Below, piece after piece: positions 11,145 through 21,547 of a DNA stretch of 37,795 nucleotides (position 1 is its first letter; each line of letters starts with the position of its first letter). The translations under genes were made by a program, and so were the position numbers. This DNA is from Oehlia diaphana (lineage: Eukaryota; Glomeromycota; Glomeromycetes; Glomerales; Glomeraceae): assembly GCA_003833135.1 (NCBI GenBank), contig QZLH01000070.1:135177-172971 (forward strand), written 5' to 3'. The notes under the pieces are model-generated. The model saw only the letters and a list, made by a program, of their open reading frames with translations. It was not told the origin of the DNA and made no database searches.

Positions 11145-11607
11145 CGGGCCGCATTTATTTCACCGACAATCATCTCACTGACAATTATCTCACCGACAGC
11201 GTTTCACCGACAGGGTCATTTCGAAGACAAATGTTTCGCCGACAATCACCGACAAGGGAATTTAGGATTAAAGTTAAAAATTAGGTTAGTATTAGTTAGG
11301 ATTAGATTAGGTTAGGATTTCAAAACTTTCGGTCAAATGACTGTCGGTTGAAATGATCCTGTCGGTTAGTGCTTCGATCCGAGTCCGATTTAATCGGTTT
11401 GTAAGTTTCGGATAATTTAAAGTATTTCGGGAACTAATTATCAGACCTTTATGACTCATAACTTGTTTGAAAGTTCTTAATGCTACGAATGTGATCATAG
11501 TACTGAAATTTAAATAAATAGTCGGTTTTAACCCGAATTTTACGTCGGTGAAAATGATTGTCGGTGAAACATCTATCGGCGAGGTAATTGTCGGTGAAAT
11601 GAGCCAG
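11145..11607. repeat. Inverted-motif element built of TTTCACCGACAAT units
   Basis: The left end carries a run of TTTCACCGACAAT-type units (about six between 11155 and 11260, some as TTTCGCCGACAAT). The right end carries them inverted (GTCGGTGAAAATGATTGTCG and neighbours, 11535-11600). A short stretch near 11281-11325 is TTAGGATTAG-rich. At 11367 there is a TA followed by GTGCTTCGATCCG, the same end as the 28753-29949 element, probably an element fragment. Small frames here are chance readings of the repeats. Confidence 0.65.
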
Positions 11608-11715
11608 TCCTTTAAATGGGTAATTCAGTAAATTTGTCTAAAAGATTTGAGAAATTGGATGTCTTTTATTAATAATAATTTTCTGGATGTATCCGTCGCG
11701 AATAAATCCAGATTA

Positions 11716-11889
11716 CAGCTGATTTCATAATGTACGGGACACTTGGCAAAATTTAAAGAACTCGGAAATATTCGGTAAAGTTCAAAATAAGATAAAATTA
11801 TACCACCGTTCTCAGAATAATACTCCAAAATTAGCGTATAATTTTTATTTTATATCAAGTGTCCGTCCCGTACATTATAAAATCAGCTG
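11716..11889. mobile_element. MITE family A, copy 2
   Basis: It has the same CAGCTGATTT ends and TA borders as copy 1. The interior shares the GGAAATATTCGGTAAAGTTC block and the AAAATTATACCACCGTTCTC region with copy 1. One arm lacks ~25 bases, giving 174 bp. Confidence 0.88.
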
Positions 11890-12032
11890 TAATCAGATAA
11901 TCCGTCATCCCGTTATTATACGTTGGTATACAGTCAATACTGTTTAAAAATAGCTGACAGAGTCACGTGATTCTTAATCCCGTTTTACTGGTAAATGTTT
12001 CGCCGACAGGATCCTCGCATCGACATTTACAT

Positions 12033-12172
12033 TGGGAGTCTTCACAAAAAACGTGATTGAGATTGAGATTGAAATTTAATATAGAATTTCAATCTTACTA
12101 ATATATTAAGATTGAAAATTCTATATGAAATCTCAATCTCAATCTCAATCACGTTTTTTGTGAAGGCCCCCA
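12033..12172. mobile_element. Foldback element with near-perfect ~60-bp arms
   Basis: Almost the whole 140-base unit is palindromic. The left arm TGGGAGTCTTCACAAAAAAC continues with GTGATTGAGATTGAGATTG; the right arm is the inverse with only a few changes and ends GTGAAGGCCCCCA. Each arm contains a (GATTGA)n-like microsatellite that matches its partner, which suggests gene conversion or recent formation. It is non-coding. Confidence 0.85.
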
Positions 12173-12274
12173 TTATATCATAACAAATTAGATATAAGTT
12201 TTTGTTGTAAAAAGTAAAATAAAATAAATAAATAAATAATTAATTATATTTTTAATGTCCTAATGGTCTGGTAC

Positions 12275-12540
12275 GAAATTCCGAATGCCAAAATCCCGAA
12301 ATTAAATAATTATGCCACATATAAGATGATCAACAAAAAGTGATTTTCTATTAGATTTGTACTAAAATGTAAGTAAATTTCCGAAAAGCCACTTGTATAC
12401 CTTATTAAAGTGAAACAATCAGCCACATGTTTGAAAGCAAAAGCATAAATGGCATACAAAGAATGTATATTACTCATATTAGTATATTTATTATATGGCG
12501 TCGGAATTATGTCAAAATCATGAATTTCGGGATTTAGAAT
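12275..12540. repeat. Inverted-motif element with AAATCCCGAAATT units
   Basis: The left side holds TTCCGAATGCC and AAAATCCCGAAATTA. The right side holds the inverse AATTTCGGGATTTAGAATC and GGCGTCGGAATTATG. The middle is non-coding. It is probably a decayed non-autonomous element; borders are approximate. Confidence 0.45.
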
Positions 12541-13287
12541 CTAAATATGGGTGAATAATAATAAAACTACATTTAATAATATAACTATATCTGATATTAG
12601 AATAATATAAATTATATTTATAATAAAATCTATCTATTTTTATAAAAATAAAAATCTTACTAAAAAAGAATCTATTAACTTATTAACTATCTATTACTTA
12701 TTAAAAACTAAAAAAAAAAAAGCTTTTTTTAAAAAACAATAATAAGTTAATTTATTACTTATTAGTATTAATGCTACCGGAGAATTAAAAAAAAAATTTA
12801 ACTTTAAATTATATAGATTCAGTAAATATTATGACTGGCTTGATGAAATTAAATGTTTGTTGGGGAGAAATATTCTGTCGACGGCAAAACGTTTGTCAGT
12901 AAAAAGTGATTATCGGCAAAGTAATGTGAAACGAACCAATCTCATCCATATCCGTTCATGCATAAAAAATTGACCGAATATCAATTACCGTTACTAGTGA
13001 TCGGCAATATATGAAAATTTGCAGATATATCCTTTATTGTATAATAAATAAATTACCAAAAGTACGTTAGTAACTGAAATTCAAATCAAAAATAAGCTAG
13101 CTAATTTCAACTAATTGAACAACTTTGAAAAGCAGTTTCATAAAAAATATTCTATCAAATTTAATGCTCTTTTTTTTTTATATTACTTGTGAAATCATAA
13201 AGTATATTCGATTAATTCGATTACGATCTACGAATTAATTAAATTAAAGTTAAAATTTTAAAAAATAGAAAATCTCATTAATGCATA
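12541..13287. other. Gene-free stretch
   Basis: Very AT-rich. There is an imperfect A/T hairpin around 12672-12757 centred on AAAAAAGCTTTTTT. A short TCGACGGCAAAACGTTTGTC / TTATCGGCAAAGT pair near 12878-12922 resembles the CCGACAAT-type motif. No gene was seen. Confidence 0.4.
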
Positions 13288-13954
13288 TAACACGAAACTT
13301 TATTGAGAAATTATATATTGCGTATCAAGACAAAGATATCCTTCATAGTTAGTTACATATGAAACTTATTAAATATTAGTGGGAATAAAATTCTTCCAAA
13401 GACTTTCCTCGACCAATATAAACACGAAACTTTATTGAGAAATTATATATTGCGTATTAAGTCAAAGATATTTTTCATAGTTAGTTACATATGAAACTTA
13501 TTAAATATTAGTGGGAATAAAATTTTTCCAAAGACTTTCCTCGACCAATATAAACACGAAACTTTATTGAGAAATTATATATTGCGTATTAAGTCAAAGA
13601 TATTTTTCGTAGTTAGTTACATATGAAACTTATTAAATATAAGTGGGAATAAAATTCTTCCAAAGACTTTCCTCGACCAATATAAACACGAAACTTTATT
13701 GAGAAATTATATATTGCGTATTAAGTCAAAGATATTTTTCATAGTTAGTTACATATGAAACTTAATTAAATATTAGTGGGAATAAAATTTTTCCAAAGAA
13801 CTTTCCTCGACCAATAAATATAACACGAAACTTTATTGAGAAATTATATATTGCGTATTAAGTCAAAGATATTCTTCATAGTTAGTTACATATGAAACTC
13901 ATTAAATATTAGTGGGAATAGAATTTTTCCAAAGACTTTTTTCGACCAATATAA
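13288..13954. repeat. Five-copy ~132-bp tandem repeat
   Basis: Five head-to-tail copies start with CACGAAACTTTATTGAG at 13291, 13423, 13555, 13687 and 13824, and each ends near TCGACCAATATAAA. Copies differ by only a few substitutions and short indels. The unit has no open frame. It lies ~0.6 kb beyond the 3' end of HMG gene 2. The even spacing and lack of unique spacers make it a minisatellite, not a CRISPR array. Confidence 0.92.
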
Positions 13955-14529
13955 ATAGCATGATATTACAGCGATGTCTTTCAGCGAATTATAAATGATA
14001 ATATAAAAAAACAATGTTAAAAAAAAAGTATAATTTAAGTATATTTTAAAAATTTAAGTTTATACTAAGTCTATTTAGCTGTATGTAATTTATTACATAG
14101 ATCTACGTAATAAACTATTTTTTTTACGCAGGCTAATCAATCGAGTCGCTTATTATTAAATAAGAATATTCTGAACCTTCTTTATGTAACTTAATTTCAA
14201 TAACTGCTTATTTACTATATCATTTAATACGACTTTCACTGCAGGTATTATTCTCAATAGGTTATCTTATTTGGTTTAGTTCCGCTTGTGCCATTACAAA
14301 AAATCATAGAGAGTTTAAAACTGAAATTGAAAAAAAAAAATTAAAAACTCGTAAAAACAGCATAAAAATGCGGAAATATTTGCGAAATATAGTAAACTTT
14401 ATAAGGAATTCACGATCAGGAAGACAAATAAAATAGAATAATGTATTTTTACATATCAGAAATGCTCATAATAATAAAATTTCTAAATTCGTGTAAACGA
14501 ATGTATTCGACTAACCAACGTGAAACTAC
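13955..14529. other. Gene-free stretch between tandem repeat and HMG gene 2
   Basis: No frame or repeat of note. It includes the 3' flank of the minus-strand HMG gene. Confidence 0.4.
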
Positions 14530-15180
14530 TCAACTTTTAAGTAAATAATCAATTGTTTGTTCTAACATTTTGATATATTCTCGATCATTAAATGTAATAG
14601 GTGTTAAATTATTGGCATTTGAGGGGTTAAAATTCGAAGAATTTATTAAAGAAACGTCAGTTGAACCGACACTAGGATAATTAATTTTATTATTATCAAG
14701 TTGAATTTCAGCATGTTCTTTATTTTCCTTATCTATGCAAAATTCTATGTCGTTGCTTTCTTGATTATTTTCAGCACAACTATTCATATGTTTGTCTAAA
14801 ATTATTTGAATATTAATCTGTTTATAAATTGATTTCGCATCCTTAACTAGTGACTCATAAAAATCTTTTACGATCTTTGGTTCCATATTCCAAGAATTTT
14901 TAGCGATTTTAGAAACTTTACCCATAGGAGGTAATTTACAATTTTTAATACGATATTCTTTCATTAACGCCATTCTATATGCAATAAAAGCGTTTGGAAG
15001 AAATTTTGGTTTATTATTTGTGTTGGAATTTTTAATTAATTCATTAATCGTTAAGGTCGAAGGGAAAGATGGTTTGATATAAATGAAAGTATTGTTGGAG
15101 TTAGGTCTACTAATATCAGTTTTGATATTGTTTACAATAACACGTTTGCTATTTTTTTGTTTTAAAGAAGTTTTGGACAT
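14530..15180 (-). CDS. MATA-type HMG-box protein (copy 2, intact)
   Basis: A 216-residue single-exon gene, counting from the Met at 15180 (MSKTSLKQKNSKR). The frame stays open to 15222 and would add 14 hydrophobic residues, but only the inner Met matches the N-terminus of the other copies. The motif KPSFPSTLTI precedes an HMG box at about residues 59-122 (PNAFIAYRMALMKEYRIKN, VSKIAKNSWNMEP, VKDFYESLVKDAK). An acidic, Asn-rich linker follows, then the C-terminal helix DREYIKMLEQTIDYLLKS. The box is close to those of the 25-37 kb copies, unlike copy 1. It is expected to be a nuclear DNA-binding protein; target genes are unknown. Confidence 0.92.
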   Translation of the reverse strand: MSKTSLKQKNSKRVIVNNIKTDISRPNSNNTFIYIKPSFPSTLTINELIKNSNTNNKPKFLPNAFIAYRMALMKEYRIKNCKLPPMGKVSKIAKNSWNMEPKIVKDFYESLVKDAKSIYKQINIQIILDKHMNSCAENNQESNDIEFCIDKENKEHAEIQLDNNKINYPSVGSTDVSLINSSNFNPSNANNLTPITFNDREYIKMLEQTIDYLLKS

Positions 15181-15222
15181 AACGTAATATAATAGAAAAA
15201 TTCTTATGAAAATAAAGTACAA

Positions 15223-15951
15223 AAAAAAAAAGGAAATCGAAGTCTTAAAACAACTAAAACGCGCTTTTTACAAAATCAGATCCGCCAATCATATCTGTAT
15301 GATCTGTATTTAAAAGTTAAAAATCAGATATAGCATAATTTGTAATGTTACTCCAAATTTATTATTTCCAAAACGGATTTTCATTATAAAACGTTAATAA
15401 TGACCAGATAAAAAAAATTTTTACGCCCTCGATTTTAATTGTACATAAATTATTTTACTTAAGGCCACGATAATTAATTGGTTGGTCAAAATTATTGCAA
15501 TCATTCATACGTTGTTAATCTTAAAGTCAAATAGAATGACATTTATAGTTTAATAGTAAAATTTTTTTATTAATGTCCTAATTTAGTAATTATTAATATA
15601 TACATAGACTTAAATATATATTATTACATACAGTTACGAAATGTTTGCTATATTTATTAAAATAGTGCTTTTTATATAATAAAATATTCGATGTTAGTTT
15701 TATAATTAATTTTCCTTAAAAATGGCTTTGCACTTGGCAAAATGATATGTCACAAATTACGTGATATTACGAAGTTCCAGCTAATCATCACTTTGCTGAC
15801 TTTTAATTTCAGTTAATATTACAAAAAAAAAATATATTGTTTAGCGGAAGATTATTTTACATTATTACGTGACAAGGAAAAAACCTGCTTCGTCAATCGT
15901 TAATTAAATTTATATTAGATAATTATGGATGTACTAATTTACCCCTTAGTT
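15223..15951. other. Gene-free stretch upstream of HMG gene 2
   Basis: AT-rich. No frame, repeat or RNA gene was seen. The promoter of the minus-strand HMG gene must lie at its left edge, but no element can be singled out. Confidence 0.35.
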
Positions 15952-16078
15952 ATATAAAAAATTTTCTTGGAAAATTGGAAAATTCCGATAAATGATCATT
16001 TTTCTAATTTGTATTCCAAGAAAACTCCGATATGGGAGATATGGGATCAATTTTCTAAAAAAAAAATTTATATAGGGT
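15952..16078. mobile_element. MITE family B (CCCTATAAAAAATTTT ends), inverted and diverged copy
   Basis: The left side reads TTATATAAAAAATTTTCTTG. The right side ends with an A-run, TTTATATAGGG. The interior CCGATAAATGATCATTTTTC is the inverse of the block in the copies at 28079 and 31588. It is non-coding. A TTAGGATTAGG-like stretch follows at once. Confidence 0.65.
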
Positions 16079-16710
16079 TAGATTAGGGATAGGATTAAGG
16101 TTAGGTGTTAGGCTGACTTATTGTAGCAAACGAACTTTTTCCCCATTTATATGTCACCGTCTAAGAGATTAATGTACGTAATGAAAATTGTGTAACATTG
16201 TCAACTAAACTTACCATTACAGCATTTTTTTTATGAATGAACAATCGATGAATAAGTCTATTATTAGTTAAACGTCTGTTTGAATTGTACTTATTTGTAC
16301 ATATCAAAATAGTTTAATTATACGAAAAATCAAATTGCGATCGGCGTTCAATTACAAATAGCTTACAAATAGCACCGTAATAAATTTGACGGAGACATGC
16401 CACGTTACACAATCCAAAATAATTAAATAGGATCAGTTACACGGAATTTTATGAGATTTATACAGTATTACTAACGTAAAATTTGCACAGGTCCCGATAA
16501 ATTCCTGCAATTTCCATGGGAATCTCATTACTAAACAGAACCAAAATTTAAATTAGTATAGCCATTTATTAATTTTCGTCCCAGGTTCCCATTGGATCCG
16601 ACGTGGAATTAGCTCGGATTCCATATAGTTACGGATGATTACAAATGATTACAAATGATTACAAATCAGATGTTGATCGGAGGGGCGAAATTATTAATCA
16701 TATAAAATAG
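16079..16710. other. Gene-free stretch
   Basis: The left edge has a short AGGATTAAGGTTAGGTGTTAGG run. A three-fold GATTACAAAT repeat is near 16633-16668. No gene was seen. Confidence 0.4.
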
Positions 16711-17243
16711 TTATTCTATAAAAGGAAAATTTAAATTTAAATATTGGTTCTTACGTCCACCACTTATATTACAATTATGGAATAATTTCATATCTCCTAA
16801 ATTTAAAGTTAAATCTCTGCTGGCATTATCGTATCCTTTGGTTATTAAATAAGTGAATACTGATAAAGGTAAATCGTTTGCCCAGGAAGATTTACCAAAT
16901 TCAAATGGCTCGACATTATGTTCCATTTTAAGTTCAATTAATTTTTGGTCAAATGTTCCAAAATGATCTAATAATTTTCTGATGAAACATTCCGATATGA
17001 CAACTTTTCTTTCCGTTATTAAGACTTCACATACATCTACGTTGATAAAATGTAGGTCCTAATCCTACTGCATAGAATAGTGCATGTATTTTACCATATT
17101 GCATTATCAACCATTCAGCTTTAGCACGAGAATTTCTGGTGACATTTGACCATTTTTGACAGGTTAAAATAAATTCAGAGGACGTTCAATGTATTTATAA
17201 ATATTTATCATAATCTCTCTTCTAAAGATTGGAAAAAGGACAT
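16711..17243 (-). pseudogene. F-box-like protein pseudogene, frameshifted and 3'-truncated
   Basis: The segments below read in order, in changing frames, from an ATG at 17243. First comes MSFFQSL, then the F-box-like REIMINIYKYIERP, then SEFILTCQKWSNVTRNS with AKAEWLIMQYGKIHALFYAV. After a frameshift near 17050 comes INVDVCEVLITERKVV, and finally an open 71-codon stretch (16926-16711) with EPFEFGKSSWANDLPLSVFT. This pattern matches, from memory, a large family of F-box-like proteins in Rhizophagus and Gigaspora, in which the F-box would recruit substrates to an SCF ubiquitin ligase. At least three frame changes are needed and the family's C-terminal part is missing, so it is a pseudogene unless the shifts are sequencing errors. 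The family name is inference; the coding character of the pieces is clear. Confidence 0.7.
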
Positions 17244-19247
17244 TTTTAATTTGGTATCAGGTAAGATTTATGCGAAATGACGTAAGAAAAGTCGCGTGAT
17301 ACAAAAAATTGATCAAGAAAACTTGAAAAATTTTTTTCAACTCATCTTTTTGATTCTTTGCTGAAAAAGTGGCCTTTATATTTTTGTACCTCTTCATTTT
17401 ATCAGATCAATCTCTCTCTTTTTTTTTTTTTGAATCACAAAAAATTTTGAATTTTATGATGCAAAAACCTTCCCCCAATTTTTTTGTACTTTCTAGTTTT
17501 TTCTTTTACCAAATTTGGAACTTGAGTTACGGATTCTGGGAAGTTTTTATTTAGTCGCGCGAAAGAAAAATCACTCTTTTTTTGTATCCAATAAAAATTT
17601 TGAAAGATCCGGTGGCTTGATGGGGCTGAAATTTAAAAAAATGATGATCTGTATAAGAAAGGCAGGTTACATTAGGAATTGATAAAATTCTAACTAAAAT
17701 TCGAATTCAACTTAAAATTAAACATCACCTCCTGATCAACATTATGCCGTATAAAAAGTTATTGTATCAGCGTGACAAATAAAAAATAAAAATCAATAGT
17801 TCATTTTTAAGTGTTCAGGCGTCGATTGTTTTAAAAATTAATTTAATTGCCTTTTAATAACAAATAGATAGTAAAGAAGCTCCAAATAAAATTCTGTCTC
17901 TTCTTAAACGAAAAGAGTGTTGAATTCATCAATTTGTGAGATGCTTATTCATCTCAAAACATACCAATTTTATATTTACGATTCAAAAAATAATTGGTCA
18001 TTTGATTACTTATGATAAACTGATAATTTATGAGTGTCAGACACAAATGCTCGCTGATCATTTTTTATATAAACTTGAAACTTTCCCTTTATGTCAAATT
18101 ATAATCAACCATACATCGTAAGTGGACACTTATCATATTAATTGAAAAACAAACAAATGTATTTATAATTCTCCGAATACACGCAGATAATCAAAAACTA
18201 TCATTAAACATTCTACTTTTGAATTTTGAGTAATACAAGTTCATATTAATACATAAAAAGCGTTTGTCTTATTTATTAATACTAACTGTCTTTACTTCTA
18301 TTATATATACGAGCCACCTTTCGTAAAAAAAAGAAACTACCGATAGGGATACAATGTCGCTATGAATCCTATGATAGTACGAAAGTGTAAAGAATTAAAA
18401 ATTTAAAGGGGACGAAAATAAATTTTGAGAGTCTGAATTTCAAATACAATATAAACCACATATTTTTTTGAACGGTTACTATCGAACCTTTCATAAGGTA
18501 AAAAGATGCTTGTAATCCTAAAAAATAAAATAAACATCGCACGTTATTTGCTTACTGTATTTGAGATTATGGTCATATTACAAACTGAATAATTCTTGAA
18601 AATTGGAATGAATATAATTCGTATAAAACGAAAGCGAGTAAAAAATTATTTACTAGCAAATTCAAAATTATGTTGATAAACGGATAGTAATTATATAACG
18701 ACTCACGGCGCAGAAAGTGATATACTGTAGTTCACATCCATTATAAATCGTAAAAATTGTAAAGAAATTAACATATACACAGTACTATACGTTCTTACAC
18801 TTTATTCAGTGTAAATATCAAAATAAATATTTAACTGGGCGTGGGTCGCCTTTTTTTATGATTTTTTTTGAATAATTTTTACTAGTCAATACGATATTAT
18901 CATGTGACATGAATCTGTATTCCTTTCTACTTCATTTACCTTTCGCTGTATCATATCTCGAAGATATTAAAAGTCTTTTTTTTTTTTTTGCCTTTTTCAT
19001 ACGTCCTTGTATAGTTGTCATATTTATTGAATTGGAGTAACAATAGGTGCTTATTATTAGAAATATTAGAAATGACTACTCATGATCGCCACACGCTGAT
19101 TTGTGCATAAGTTTCTTTAAAAGGTGTATGATAGGGGGACAGCATTAACAAATATACATCCTGTACGACAAATAAAATGGGTAATAAATATTCTAAAAAG
19201 GAACTTTCATTAACGAAAAAAAAAAAATTATAATTTTACTTCACAAA
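17244..19247. other. Intergenic region upstream of the kinase gene
   Basis: No gene could be supported. The 61-codon frames at 17369 and 17936 look like chance readings. T-runs are frequent. The last ~100 bases should hold the kinase promoter and 5' leader. An upstream ATG at 19177 opens a 17-codon frame that starts MGNKYSKKELSLT and ends just after a 12-A run. Confidence 0.4.
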
Positions 19248-21547
19248 ATGGAAAATATTGAAACTAGTGGTTGGATTGAAGAAGCCATAACAAATAATCA
19301 TATTAGATTTTATGAGTATGATAAATTTAGTTGTATTGAAGAAATAGGTTCTGGAAGTTTTGGAAAAGTATTCAAGGCAAAATTTAAAAGTTCTGATAAA
19401 TATTTTGCCTTGAAGTCTTTTTTTAATTTAAATAATGTTACCATAAAGGAGATTGTTAACGAGGTAAGAAAAAAGTTTCTAGGTATCTTAAAAAAGTAAC
19501 AAATTTCCTAATACTCAATTACTCAATTCTTATAATTTTTATTTCGTAGCTTAAATTACAACGCGAAGTTGATTTTCATGATAATATCATCAGATTTCAT
19601 GGAATCACGAAGCCCGTTTCAGGTATGTATAATGATGATGTTTGTAATTAAATGATTTTTTCAAGTTATTTAAAAATATTCATTTGTCTTTTTTTCTAAA
19701 AAAAAAAAAGAAGATAAAAAAATGAAAGATTATCATTTGGTATTGGAATATGCTAACCAAGGAACTCTTGAAAGTTACCTAAATAAAAATTTTGAAAATC
19801 TCACTTGGAATGATAAGTATAATATGGCTCATCAATTGGCTTGTGCTGTCTTATGTTTGCATGATGAAGGAATTGTACATAACGATTTGGTATTTTAATC
19901 TTTTATAAAAAAATTCTTTTTTTATTTTTTATTTTCTTATTTAACTCAATCCATTTGTTTAATAGAACTCCTGTAATATATTGGTTCATCAAGATGTTAT
20001 TAAATTGGCAGACTTCGGATTATCAAAAAGGCTTGATGAATCATCTAGACTTCAATCTAAAGTATTTGGTGTAATTCCCTATACGGATCCAAAAAAATTT
20101 AGTAAACGAGGAACACACAAATCTAATGAAAAAAGTGACGTATATAGTGTTGGAGTATTATTATGGGAAATATCAAGTGGTCGAAAACCCTTTTATAAAG
20201 AAGATGAACCATATGATATTGATTTAGTTATGGAAATTAGTGGTGGTTTAAGAGAAACAATTGTTCCTAATACACCAACTGATTATGTTAAACTTTATGA
20301 AGGTAAATAATTTTTTAATTAATTTTATTCATTTAACGTTATTCCATATTAACTAAATCATTATTTTCTTAGAATGTTGGGACAGTGAACCGAGTAAACG
20401 GCCAAATATGGAAGAAGTAGTTAAAAGATTAAAAACGAATATTCAATCAGATGAACCATCACATAATAATAATCATCATCGTAATAGTTTTAATTCTACT
20501 ACTTCAGAAATTAGTCCATTACAAGAAGAATTAGCTCAATTGATGGAAAAGTTTAACAAAATGATTACAAAAGATTTAGATGTTTCGGAACTTGGTTCAT
20601 TACATATGAAATTATCTTCGCTAATTGAAAAATTTAATGAAGTGGCTGCTACAAATGATTCATCACAATTTAGTTCAAATGCGATTAGAACAAATTCAAG
20701 TAATGATTGTTTATTAAACACGATCGAAATTGGATCTACGAGATCTACGAGATCTTCAGAAGAAGAATTTACCGAAAGGGATTTAAGTAAAAATATTGAT
20801 GATATAACGAAACTTTATTTTAAAATATTAAATGAAGGAAAAAGTTTAAACATAAGAAAAAAATATGTGCTAGATTATCTTAATGATCATAACATTAGTA
20901 AGAAAGAGATTCATAATTGGTTATCAAATAATCAAAATAACTCCGATAATATATTTTTATTGGGATACTTTAATTATTTTGGAATTGTAAAAAATAAGAA
21001 TTATGAATTAGCATTTTATTTATTCATGACTGCATCAACGCAGGATCACATATTATCGTTATATTATGTAGGAGCATGTAATCAACATGGACATGGAACT
21101 AAAAAAAATCCACAATTAGCTCTTGATTGTTATAAATTAATCGCTAGTAAAAATATTGCGATAGGACAGGCAAGACTTGGTTATTTTTATGAAAAAGGAA
21201 TAGGTGTTGAAAAGGACGAAGCAATTGCTGTGGAGTGGTATGCAAAGGGTGAAAGTAATGGAAGTTACTTAGCAGCTTATGATCTTTCCCAGTGTTATAG
21301 ATATGGAAAAGGCGTTGATGAAGACACCAAGAAGGCTTTTAATTTATGTAGAAAAGCGGCTAATTCAGGAGACGGCATGGCTATAGCTCAATATGATCTT
21401 GGAGAAATGTATGAAAAAGGGATTGGAACTAACAAAGACATAGATCAAGCAATTCTTTGGTATACACAATCTTCAGAACAAGGATATCCCAATGCTAACG
21501 TTAAGTTGAAAAAACTTAATAGAAAACGAACATGTAAAATAAATTAA
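19248..21547 (+). CDS. TKL-like protein kinase with C-terminal Sel1 repeats (5 exons)
   Basis: Exons 19248-19463, 19550-19622, 19711-19889, 19966-20302 and 20373-21547 join in frame to 659 residues. All four introns are GT-AG and 70-88 bases long. The kinase domain spans about residues 28-290. It has the glycine loop GSGSFG (34-39), the ATP-binding Lys in FALK (56), and the catalytic loop HNDLNSCN, where Asp155 and Asn160 are kept but HRD is HND. It also has ADFG (Asp172), the TKL-style substrate loop IPYTDP (193-198) and the closing CWDSEPSKRP. A low-complexity, partly helical linker (about 290-460) leads to some five Sel1-like repeats (about 461-650; for example ARLGYFYEKGIGVEKDEAIA and YDLGEMYEKGIGTNKDIDQA). 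Sel1 repeats are protein-binding solenoids, so it is likely a cytoplasmic signalling kinase that binds a partner through its tail. This architecture is heavily expanded in these fungi. The exon 3 acceptor is ambiguous by three bases (AAGAAG). Substrates are unknown. Confidence 0.9.

Noticed and set aside
11281..11325. TTAGGATTAGG-rich stretches here and at 16074-16115 as interstitial telomere repeats
   Set aside because: Units are irregular (TTAGG, TTAGGAT, TTAGTA) and few; not a clean TTAGGG array.
13288..13954. Evenly spaced repeats as a CRISPR array
   Set aside because: The whole 132-bp unit is repeated with no variable spacer, and the DNA is eukaryotic.
15181..15222. A 14-residue hydrophobic N-terminal extension of HMG gene 2
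   Set aside because: The inner Met begins the sequence conserved in all other copies (MSKTSLKQK); the extension is absent from them.
17369..18121. Two 61-codon plus frames upstream of the kinase
   Set aside because: Phe- and Ile-rich readings of T-runs without motifs or good start context.
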